A stretch of DNA of 64,000 nt from an uncultured Clostridia bacterium. GTDB taxonomy: Bacteria; Bacillota; Clostridia; Oscillospirales; Ruminococcaceae. Positions within the stretch are counted from its first letter, which is position 1. Every line of letters begins with the position of its first letter. This document shows positions 50,555-57,639 of the stretch, in pieces. Under the pieces are notes generated by a model, which did no database searches, was not told where the DNA came from, and saw only the letters and a program-made list of their open reading frames with translations. The stretch lies in NCBI GenBank assembly GCA_947383835.1, contig CANDEV010000012.1, positions 16,027 to 80,026 on the forward strand, given 5' to 3'. The position numbers and the translations under genes are program-made.

Positions 50555-51856
50555 CTATTCGTCCTCCGTACTTTTGGGGCTGAGGGAGTCAATACTGTTG
50601 AACTGCTGCGAGATCTGGTGTATGTAGTTTCGGAGCAGGTAAATACAGTCCCTCTCGTCCGCTCTGCCGCTGACAATATCCTCCGCAAGAGCGCGGCAGG
50701 TGGGCGCACCGCAGGAGCCGCAGTCCAGTCCGGGGAATTTTTCGCACAGCGCGCTTATCTTTGCCATGGCGGCAATGCTGTCTTTTAAGCTGTTTCCTAT
50801 CTTGAAAACGGGAGCATACTCTATCTCCTTTTCAAAAAACGGACTGTCAAGCTCTGTACCCTCAAGGTGACTCCTTGAAACAGGCATATATTTTCTTAGC
50901 CTGTCAAGCTTTGCCTTGGCAACATATGGATTTTCAACAGTGAGAGTACCGCCAACGCAGCCTCCCGAACAGGCGTTAAGTTCAATAAAATCAAGGTTTG
51001 AGAACTTTTGGTCCTCCAGATCCTCCAGTACCTTTATAACATTTTCAATACCGTCCGCCGCAAGGTAGCTGTCAGTAAGCAAGCCTCCCGCTTCGCCGCC
51101 GCTTCTTCCCCAGCTTATGCCTATTTTTCCCGAAGTGATAAGCTCTGTTTCATCGTCAACGGAGTTTTTCATATGCCCCAGAATAGCGGGGTAAACGTCT
51201 TTCATTGCAACAACTGCGTCCACATCGGACTTTTCATAGCCGAGAGGGGACTTGACCGCCGTCACCTTTGCAGGGCAGGGGGATATGAAGATTATCCCGA
51301 TTTTTTCAGAGGGAAGTCCTGTTTTTTCCATTGCAGCCTTTCGCGCTTCGGAAGCGGCAATATCCACAGGCGCGGCAATGGGCAGAATGTGTTCTATAAG
51401 ATTGGGAAAACGAACGCTTATAAGCCGTACAACGGAGGGACACGCCGAAGAAATAAAGGGACGCTTGTCCATATTTTCCGCAACGTATTTCCGTGAAAGC
51501 TCGCTGACAAGCTCCGCCGCCGCAGATACCTCGTACACAGCGTCAAAGCCCATTTTCAGCAATGCCCGCAGCACGATGTTTATATCGTCCAGATTGTTGA
51601 ACTGACCGTACAGCGACGGTGCTGGCAAAGCAACGGTATACTCATAATTTTCAAGGACGGAAAGCGGGTCGTAGGAGGCCAGCTTCGCGTGGTGAGGGCA
51701 TATTTTTATGCACTCGCCGCAGTCTATGCAAAATTCCTTGATTATCGCAGCCTTGCCGCCCCGAACCCGTATAGCCTGCGTGGGGCAGCGCTTTATGCAG
51801 TTTATACAGCCCATGCACTTGTCCTTGTCAAGCTGCACGGAGTTACTGAATTTCAT
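50555..51856 (-). CDS. HydS-like sensory [FeFe]-hydrogenase
   Basis: 433 residues. Two [4Fe-4S] ferredoxin motifs (Cys14/17/20/24 and Cys43/46/49/53), an H-cluster domain, then a further Fe-S domain FPGLDCGSCGAPTCRAL (Cys379/382/387 and Cys404). H-cluster motifs are altered: L1 is SSACPSV (Cys139), with Ala instead of the proton-relay Cys of TSCCP; L2 is SPCPAK (Cys194) instead of MPCxxK; L3 is ELNACSGGC (Cys296, Cys300). The four cluster ligands are kept. This pattern is that of group C/HydS proteins thought to sense hydrogen. Unlike Thermotoga HydS it has no PAS domain. The ATG at 51856 has AAAAGGAGGG before it. It faces the catalytic hydrogenase operon. Confidence 0.85.
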   Translation of the reverse strand: MKFSNSVQLDKDKCMGCINCIKRCPTQAIRVRGGKAAIIKEFCIDCGECIKICPHHAKLASYDPLSVLENYEYTVALPAPSLYGQFNNLDDINIVLRALLKMGFDAVYEVSAAAELVSELSRKYVAENMDKRPFISSACPSVVRLISVRFPNLIEHILPIAAPVDIAASEARKAAMEKTGLPSEKIGIIFISPCPAKVTAVKSPLGYEKSDVDAVVAMKDVYPAILGHMKNSVDDETELITSGKIGISWGRSGGEAGGLLTDSYLAADGIENVIKVLEDLEDQKFSNLDFIELNACSGGCVGGTLTVENPYVAKAKLDRLRKYMPVSRSHLEGTELDSPFFEKEIEYAPVFKIGNSLKDSIAAMAKISALCEKFPGLDCGSCGAPTCRALAEDIVSGRADERDCIYLLRNYIHQISQQFNSIDSLSPKSTEDE

Positions 51857-51881
51857 TTTATTTCCCTCCTTTTGGGCGGTC

Positions 51882-51984
51882 ATACTGATTTGCGGCTGAA
51901 AAGAGTGCAAAAAATCAAGCAAAAGCTTACATATGCGGACTTTTCACAGATTTTTTGCATATGCTTTCGGGAGCAAATCAGTAT
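51882..51984. repeat. Palindromic MITE-like element, family 1, copy C
   Basis: 103 bp from ATACTGATTTGC to GCAAATCAGTAT, same length as copies A and B but more diverged, with matching changes on both arms. It sits between two genes of the same operon. Its last base is also the last base of the FAD reductase stop codon on the minus strand, and it ends close to the ribosome binding site of the HydS-like gene. Confidence 0.9.
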
Positions 51985-53048
51985 TAATCCCGTTCACGAA
52001 CGGTAATGCTGCTTATGCCGCTTTTCATAACGAGCTTTCGCAGAAAAGGGCTGTACATGAACGGACATTTCATTATTTTTACCAGTATTTTTAATTTGAG
52101 CGGCAGTATTTTTTCCGCATATTTTTTGGACGGGTCATCAATACCGCTGTTGATGACCTCCGCAAGAAGCCTCGCGCTGTTTACAGCAAAGCTTATTCCC
52201 TCCAAGGAGCTTGGACTGATAAGTCCCGCAGCCTCGCCGACGAGGAACGCTCCGTCCCTGCCCGTGCAGATGTCAAAAGGGGACTTGGGGCGCAGGACGA
52301 TACAAGCCTCCGTTTTCAGCGGCGTACCGAATTTAAATCCGTACTCCGTCAGCCGTTTTTTCTGTTCCTCAAAGGCTTTGCGGCAATTTTTAGGCGCAAA
52401 TGCCCCTCCGAAAATGAAAAAGCTGTCCTTTGATATAGACCATGAGCAGCAGTCGCTTGTTTTCGGGTCGAAAATGCAGCTGTAAAAAGGTTTCGCGTGG
52501 CTTTCGGGGAACCATTGCTGTATGGCTGTGTATCGGCGTATCTCCTTTTTAGGGTACAAAAATTTCCGCACTGCAGAGCCTGCTCCGTCCGCGCCAACAA
52601 CAATATCCGCAGTAAAAATATTTTCCGTACCGTCATTACCGCGGCATTTTAATTTGTAACAGCCGTCCTCACGGGATATTTTCCCGCATTTGCCGAAAAA
52701 ACGCGTTACCGTAGGCGGAGCAAGGCTTTCCAGCCAAAGGTCGAATTTATGGCGGTCAAGGTTCATATAAAACCGCTGGTAATGTCTTTCTGTACGGGTG
52801 TTCAGGTCGATAGTCCGCACGGAAAATATCTGGGGGTCTACCATAATATCCTTGGGCAGGGTAAGGTCGAACTCGGCAAAGGCTTTCTGCGCGTCGGGGG
52901 AGAGAAGTCCGCCGCAGACCTTTCGGAAGCTTGCTTCGGAGTCTGTCTTTCCGTCTATAAGCAGTACCGAAAAACGCTTGTCAAGAAGCCGCGCAAGGGT
53001 AGCCCCTGCAGGACCGCCGCCCACTATAGCTATGCTGAAATCAGACAT
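51984..53048 (-). CDS. FAD-dependent oxidoreductase, geranylgeranyl reductase family
   Basis: 354 residues. N-terminal FAD site SIAIVGGGPAGATLARLLD, second FAD motif ADIVVGADGAGSAVRKFL, and GAFLVGEAAGLISPSSLEGISFA typical of the geranylgeranyl reductase/flavin monooxygenase group. Members reduce isoprenoid double bonds or act on other hydrophobic substrates; some have only a redox role. FRKVCGGLLSP near residue 42 is the group's substrate-side cysteine motif. The ATG at 53048 overlaps the stop of the ATPase gene (TGATG). Its presence in a hydrogenase signalling operon is unexplained. Confidence 0.85.
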   Translation of the reverse strand: MSDFSIAIVGGGPAGATLARLLDKRFSVLLIDGKTDSEASFRKVCGGLLSPDAQKAFAEFDLTLPKDIMVDPQIFSVRTIDLNTRTERHYQRFYMNLDRHKFDLWLESLAPPTVTRFFGKCGKISREDGCYKLKCRGNDGTENIFTADIVVGADGAGSAVRKFLYPKKEIRRYTAIQQWFPESHAKPFYSCIFDPKTSDCCSWSISKDSFFIFGGAFAPKNCRKAFEEQKKRLTEYGFKFGTPLKTEACIVLRPKSPFDICTGRDGAFLVGEAAGLISPSSLEGISFAVNSARLLAEVINSGIDDPSKKYAEKILPLKLKILVKIMKCPFMYSPFLRKLVMKSGISSITVRERD

Positions 53049-53470
53049 CAAACGTCCACCCGCATCGTTACGGTAGTGCCGACACCGAGTACTGTGTCTA
53101 TCTTCATGTCATCGGAATATTTTTTCATGTTGGGCAGACCCATTCCCGCGCCGAAGCCCAATGAACGGATATTGTCGGGAGCCGTTGACCAGCCTGCCTG
53201 CATAGCTTGTTCAACGTCGGCTATGCCCGGACCCTTATCGGCGAGGATCATTATAATGCTGTCCTCGGTTATCTCAACGTCGATATTGCCTCCCTCGGCG
53301 TGGATGACCATGTTTATCTCACCCTCATACATTGCTATTGCGACCTTCCGCACAGCTTCCGGGGGTACTCCCATTTTTTTCAGCTTGCTTTTAACGTCCC
53401 CCGAAGCCTCGCCCGCCCGGGTGAAGTCGTCTGGGGAAACGGTGTAGTGAAGCTTTATCGAATCGCTCAT
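53048..53470 (-). CDS. RsbT-like ATP-binding regulatory protein
   Basis: 140 residues, GHKL ATPase of the anti-sigma/serine kinase type: N-box EGEINMVIHA (about 50-59), G1 ADKGPGIAD and G2 LGFGAGMGLPNMKKYSD. No dimerisation or sensor domain. RsbT/RsbW relatives phosphorylate a partner protein on Ser. Located between a DRTGG protein gene and the FAD reductase gene, it is a candidate kinase partner of the PHP phosphoesterase in the same operon (inference). Confidence 0.85.
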   Translation of the reverse strand: MSDSIKLHYTVSPDDFTRAGEASGDVKSKLKKMGVPPEAVRKVAIAMYEGEINMVIHAEGGNIDVEITEDSIIMILADKGPGIADVEQAMQAGWSTAPDNIRSLGFGAGMGLPNMKKYSDDMKIDTVLGVGTTVTMRVDV

Positions 53471-53551
53471 AATTTATGAATATGCTCCCTGTTATCGTTT
53501 TATCGCCGGAGCATTTCTCCTTTCGCAATTTTATGTAAAAAATGTAAAATA

Positions 53552-53896
53552 TCATTCTCCGCCCCGCAGACCGTGCTCATATAAAATGCCGCAGGCTGCA
53601 AACATTCGCATCGGGGTGGACAGCAGAACTATTTTCCGCTCCTTGGCAAGCTCGATAACGGATTCGTCGGGGGTCTTTCCTCTGACGAAAACGATACAGA
53701 CAATGTCCATCATTTCTGCTGTTCTTACGGACTGGGGGTTGCAAAGCCCCGTTAAAAGTACGGACTGATCCTTGACAAAAGCGAGGACGTCGCTCATCAT
53801 GTCAGAGCCGCAGGCAGTGTGTACCTCGCGGTCGGCATTCTCCTCGCCGCAGAGAAAGCTTGCTCCCAAAAGATTTTTAATGTTGGAAACGGTCAT
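53552..53896 (-). CDS. DRTGG-domain protein, copy 1
   Basis: 114 residues, DRTGG domain: CGSDMMSDVLAFVKDQSVLLTGL, MDIVCIVFVRGKTPDESVIELA and a C-terminal helix with MRMFAACGILYEHGL. First gene of the minus-strand operon, divergent from hydC. AAAAGGAG is ten bases before the ATG. It contains several cysteines (about residues 16, 29, 52, 67 and 103), which might respond to redox state; that is speculation. Confidence 0.8.
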   Translation of the reverse strand: MTVSNIKNLLGASFLCGEENADREVHTACGSDMMSDVLAFVKDQSVLLTGLCNPQSVRTAEMMDIVCIVFVRGKTPDESVIELAKERKIVLLSTPMRMFAACGILYEHGLRGGE

Positions 53897-54251
53897 GGCA
53901 AAACACTCCTTTTCAGAGATTGGAAATTAAAGGTTAGAAATTGCTTCTAATCAATAAGACAACCTACATATTAATAATAATATGATAACATATTTTTAAT
54001 ATAAAATAAATAGTTATATCGCATAATATTTTTGTATATTTTTCATAAAAAACGTTCAAAAAGAAGTTTGAGGTTTTGTTATTTGCCATATTATAGAGAG
54101 ATGTTTTTACAATAATAGTATACTTAAATAGTGGTGTTTTGTGCAAGGTGCATAAAAAAGTTCGTTAACGTCTGTGATAAATTTTTGTAGCATTTTGTTA
54201 TAATATGTGATATAATGAATATATGATTGCGTATTGTGCATATCTTTTAGT
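53897..54251. other. AT-rich divergent intergenic region between the hydrogenase operons
   Basis: Together with the repeats behind it this 412-base region separates the two hyd operons. It is very AT-rich from 53930 to 54220. TATAAT occurs at 54199-54204 and 54211-54216 on the plus strand, without a good -35 box, so promoters here may need an activator. No clear Rex operator (TTGTTAA-N4-TTAACAA) is present. Confidence 0.5.
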
Positions 54252-54297
54252 GTACCATGCCATTGCATTTAAGAATGTACTATACCATTACATTAAG
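54252..54297 (+). repeat. Direct repeat upstream of hydC
   Basis: Two imperfect copies of a 21-22 base unit, GTACCATGCCATTGCATTTAAG (54252-54273, shown to 22 for alignment: core CCATTGCATTTAAG) and GTACTATACCATTACATTAAG (54277-54297), with a 25-base period. The second copy runs into the AAGGAGG of hydC. Possible operator or leader-binding site. Confidence 0.6.
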
Positions 54298-54308
54298 GAG
54301 GTTCTAAA

Positions 54309-54803
54309 ATGGCTTCAACAATTTCATCAATTCCTTTTGCGGGTACTCCCGAACAGGAGAAGCAGCTTCGCGACATTATCGCTAAGCATAAGGACGAAAA
54401 GGGCTGTCTCATGCCCATTCTTCAGCAGGCTCAGGAGATTTACGGCTATCTTCCTATTGAGGTACAGAAGATAATCGCAGCCGAAACAGGCTATCCGCTG
54501 GAGAAAATTTACGGCGTTGTTACTTTCTATGCGCAGTTTGCCCTTAATCCGAAGGGTCAGTACAAAATTTCGGTATGTCTCGGCACAGCCTGCTACGTTA
54601 AAGGCAGCGGAGACATTTACAACAAGCTTATCGAAAAGCTCGGCATTGAGGGCGGGGGCTGTACTCCCGACGGAAAATTCTCCCTTGAAGCCTGCCGCTG
54701 TATCGGCGCCTGCGGTCTTGCTCCCGTACTTACCGTCAACGACGACGTTTACGGAAGACTTACGGTTGACGATATAGACGATATTCTTGCAAAATATAAC
54801 TGA
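54309..54803 (+). CDS. hydC: NADH-dependent [FeFe]-hydrogenase subunit HydC (NuoE-like)
   Basis: 164 residues, thioredoxin-fold [2Fe-2S] protein homologous to NuoE. The helical N-terminus (KGCLMPILQQAQEIYGYLP) precedes the cluster domain with cysteines in CLGTACYVKG and CRCIGACG. In HydABC it passes electrons next to the flavin subunit. AAGGAGG precedes the ATG. First gene of the operon hydC - ATPase - 2Fe-2S protein - hydB - hydA. Confidence 0.94.
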   Translation: MASTISSIPFAGTPEQEKQLRDIIAKHKDEKGCLMPILQQAQEIYGYLPIEVQKIIAAETGYPLEKIYGVVTFYAQFALNPKGQYKISVCLGTACYVKGSGDIYNKLIEKLGIEGGGCTPDGKFSLEACRCIGACGLAPVLTVNDDVYGRLTVDDIDDILAKYN

Positions 54804-54805
54804 TC

Positions 54806-55363
54806 ATGATGACGGAAATTTCCCTGAATATTCTTGATGTTGCGCAAAATTCCGTGCGCGCGGGGGCTTCACTTATCGAGATAACGGTCAGCGCAGATAA
54901 CGCTGCGGACAAGCTTGCGGTGAAAATTTCGGACAACGGCTGCGGTATGTCGGAGGAACAGCTCAAAAGCGTCACCGACCCGTTCTTTACCACAAGGACG
55001 ACCCGCAAAATAGGTCTCGGAATACCGTTTTTCAAGCAGTCTGCGGAGCTTACGGGAGGCAGCTTTGAGATAACCTCAAAGGTCGGCTTCGGAACAAAAA
55101 CAGAAGCGGTGTATGTCTTGTCGTCCATAGACAGAATGCCGCTGGGAAATATGAGTCAGACTATCCACTCCCTTGTTACCATGAACACACACATTGATTT
55201 CCTCTATACATATTCCGTTAATGAGAAGAGTTTTACTCTCGATACAAGAGAGTTTAAGGAAATTCTCGGGGAGGACGCGGATTTTTCCGCTCCCGAGGTG
55301 TCGGCTTTCATTATGGATTTTCTGAAGGAAAACCATGCGGAGGTCTCCGATCTGGCGGAATAA
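54806..55363 (+). CDS. GHKL ATPase domain protein in the hyd operon
   Basis: 185 residues. A histidine-kinase-type ATP-binding domain (N-box NILDVAQNSVRA, DNGCGM, FFTTRTTRKIGLGIPFF) covers residues 1-110; the remainder (SSIDRMPLGNMSQTIHSLV, and an acidic end) is unrecognised. There is no phospho-acceptor histidine domain, sensor or membrane segment. The gene starts two bases after hydC with no good ribosome binding site, so it depends on translational coupling. This protein recurs in clostridial hyd operons (from memory), presumably regulatory. Confidence 0.85.
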   Translation: MMTEISLNILDVAQNSVRAGASLIEITVSADNAADKLAVKISDNGCGMSEEQLKSVTDPFFTTRTTRKIGLGIPFFKQSAELTGGSFEITSKVGFGTKTEAVYVLSSIDRMPLGNMSQTIHSLVTMNTHIDFLYTYSVNEKSFTLDTREFKEILGEDADFSAPEVSAFIMDFLKENHAEVSDLAE

Positions 55364-55434
55364 TGCCAATTTAACAAACGGTTCGGAAAATTGTTCATAG
55401 GGGAGCTTTTACTAATATTAAGGAGGAAAATATC

Positions 55435-55809
55435 ATGAAATCACTGGAAGAACTTAAAGCTATCCGTGAAAAGATGAAGGGTCAGGTAGATATCCGCGAG
55501 GAAGGCTCTGACGCAACGAGGATCGTTGTGGGTATGGCTACCTGCGGTATCGCTGCCGGCGCAAGACCCGTTCTTACCGCGTTTTCAAACGCTGTACAGG
55601 AAATGGATCTGAAAAATGTTGCTGTAGTACAGACAGGCTGTATCGGTCTTTGTCAGTACGAGCCTATCGTCGAGGTCATCAAGGCTGACGGCGAGAAAAC
55701 AACATACGTAAGAGTAAAGCCCGAAATGGTGGGGGAGATCATCGACCAGCATATCGTTAAGGGCAATGTTGTTACTAAATACACTATCGACGCTGCAAAG
55801 CTCGGTTAA
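55435..55809 (+). CDS. Thioredoxin-like [2Fe-2S] ferredoxin in the hyd operon
   Basis: 124 residues, single [2Fe-2S] thioredoxin-fold domain with ligands in GMATCGIAAGARP and TGCIGLCQYEP. It resembles the N-terminal domain of HydB and the small ferredoxins of NADP-reducing hydrogenases. AAGGAGG precedes the ATG. It probably serves as an extra electron carrier or subunit of the complex. Confidence 0.9.
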   Translation: MKSLEELKAIREKMKGQVDIREEGSDATRIVVGMATCGIAAGARPVLTAFSNAVQEMDLKNVAVVQTGCIGLCQYEPIVEVIKADGEKTTYVRVKPEMVGEIIDQHIVKGNVVTKYTIDAAKLG

Positions 55810-55828
55810 ATCTGAGGAGGTAGAATAA

Positions 55829-57622
55829 ATGTATCGTTCACACGTTTTGGTTTGCGGCGGCACAGGCTGTACTTCCTCGGGAAGTGCAAAGATCATAGAG
55901 AAGCTTCAGTCAGAGATCGACAACAACGGTCTCCACGATGAGGTTCAGGTCGTAAAGACAGGCTGCTTCGGTCTCTGTGCGCTTGGTCCAATTATGATAA
56001 TATATCCCGAGGGATCGTTTTATTCCATGGTCAAGGAAGATGACATTCCCGAGATCGTTTCGGAGCATCTGCTCAAGGGTCGTATCGTTACAAGGCTTCT
56101 TTATAAGGAGACTGTTACCGAGAACGGTATCAAGTCCCTTAACGAAACCAACTTCTATAAAAAGCAGCACCGTGTTGCTCTCCGTAACTGCGGTGTTATA
56201 AATCCGGAAAATATCGACGAGTATATCGGTACAGACGGTTATCAGGCTCTCGGTAAGGCTGTTACCGAGATGACTCCGGAGCAGGTAATCCAGACAATTC
56301 TCGATTCGGGTCTCCGCGGAAGAGGAGGCGGCGGCTTCCCCACAGGTATGAAGTGGAAGCTGGCAAGAAATATCGTCCCCGACGCCGATCAGAAGTATGT
56401 CTGCTGTAACGCCGACGAGGGCGACCCCGGAGCGTTCATGGACCGTTCCGTGCTGGAGGGCGACCCCCACGTTGTTCTCGAAGCTATGGCTATCGCAGGC
56501 TATGCTATAGGCGCAAATCAGGGCTACATATATGTTCGTGCAGAGTACCCGATCGCTATCAAGAGACTTGAAATAGCTATCGGTCAGGCTCGCGAGTACG
56601 GACTTTTGGGCAAGAATATTTTCGACAGCGGATTCGATTTTGACATTGAGCTTCGTCTCGGCGCAGGCGCATTCGTTTGCGGTGAGGAAACAGCTCTTAT
56701 GACCTCTATCGAGGGCAACCGCGGCGAACCCCGTCCACGTCCTCCTTTCCCTGCTGAAAAGGGACTTTACGGCAAGCCTACAATTCTTAACAATGTTGAA
56801 ACATACGCAAACGTGCCGAGAATAATTCTCAACGGCGCAGAGTGGTTTGCTGCAATGGGTACTGAAAAATCCAAAGGTACAAAGGTATTCGCTCTCGGCG
56901 GAAAGATCAACAATACAGGTTTGGTTGAGGTACCTATGGGTACTACCCTCCGCGAAGTTGTTGAGGAGATCGGCGGCGGTATACCGAACGGCAAGAAGTT
57001 CAAGGCTGCACAGACAGGCGGACCTTCTGGCGGCTGTATCCCTGCGGAGCATTTTGACGTTCCTATCGACTACGACAACCTTATTGCTATCGGTTCAATG
57101 ATGGGTTCCGGCGGACTTATCGTTATGGACGAGGATAACTGTATGGTTGATATCGCTAAATTCTTCCTTGAATTTACAGTTGATGAGTCCTGCGGTAAGT
57201 GTACGCCATGCCGTGTAGGTACAAAGAGACTGCTTGAAATTCTCGACAAGATAACAAAGGGTCAGGGCACTCTTGAGGATATTGACAAAATGGAGGAGCT
57301 TTGCTACTACATTAAGGCTAACTCCCTCTGCGGACTTGGTCAGACAGCGCCGAACCCCGTTCTCTCAACGCTGAAATTCTTCCGCGACGAGTATGTGGCT
57401 CACGTTGTTGACAAGAAATGTCCCGCAGGCGTCTGCAAGCACCTTCTCAGCTTTGAGATCGACGCTGATAAGTGTAAGGGCTGTACGGCTTGCGCGAGAG
57501 TTTGTCCCGCAGGGGCTATCGAAGGCTCTGTCAAGGTTCCCCACGTTATCAATAAGGATAAGTGCCTGAAGTGCGGCGCTTGCATGGAAAAATGTAAGTT
57601 CGGCGCAATTTCCAAGAAGTAA
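55829..57622 (+). CDS. hydB: NADH-dependent [FeFe]-hydrogenase subunit HydB (NuoF-like)
   Basis: 597 residues, flavin and NADH-binding subunit. Domains in order: N-terminal [2Fe-2S] thioredoxin fold (CGGTGCTSSG, GCFGLCALGP, residues 1-100), NuoF core with GRGGGGFPTGMKWKL (FMN/NADH site, about 167-181) and CNADEGDPGAFMDR, SLBB domain, [4Fe-4S] site ESCGKCTPCRVGT (about 452-464), and a C-terminal pair of [4Fe-4S] motifs (CKGCTACARVCP, CLKCGACMEKC). This is the arrangement of bifurcating HydB. GAGGAGG precedes the ATG. Confidence 0.96.
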   Translation: MYRSHVLVCGGTGCTSSGSAKIIEKLQSEIDNNGLHDEVQVVKTGCFGLCALGPIMIIYPEGSFYSMVKEDDIPEIVSEHLLKGRIVTRLLYKETVTENGIKSLNETNFYKKQHRVALRNCGVINPENIDEYIGTDGYQALGKAVTEMTPEQVIQTILDSGLRGRGGGGFPTGMKWKLARNIVPDADQKYVCCNADEGDPGAFMDRSVLEGDPHVVLEAMAIAGYAIGANQGYIYVRAEYPIAIKRLEIAIGQAREYGLLGKNIFDSGFDFDIELRLGAGAFVCGEETALMTSIEGNRGEPRPRPPFPAEKGLYGKPTILNNVETYANVPRIILNGAEWFAAMGTEKSKGTKVFALGGKINNTGLVEVPMGTTLREVVEEIGGGIPNGKKFKAAQTGGPSGGCIPAEHFDVPIDYDNLIAIGSMMGSGGLIVMDEDNCMVDIAKFFLEFTVDESCGKCTPCRVGTKRLLEILDKITKGQGTLEDIDKMEELCYYIKANSLCGLGQTAPNPVLSTLKFFRDEYVAHVVDKKCPAGVCKHLLSFEIDADKCKGCTACARVCPAGAIEGSVKVPHVINKDKCLKCGACMEKCKFGAISKK

Positions 57623-57639
57623 TCGGGAGGATTGAAGAA

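Noticed and set aside
53930..54220. A Rex operator between the divergent hyd operons
   Set aside because: Sequences such as TTCGTTAACGTC were examined, but none reaches the TTGTTAA-N4-TTAACAA pattern.
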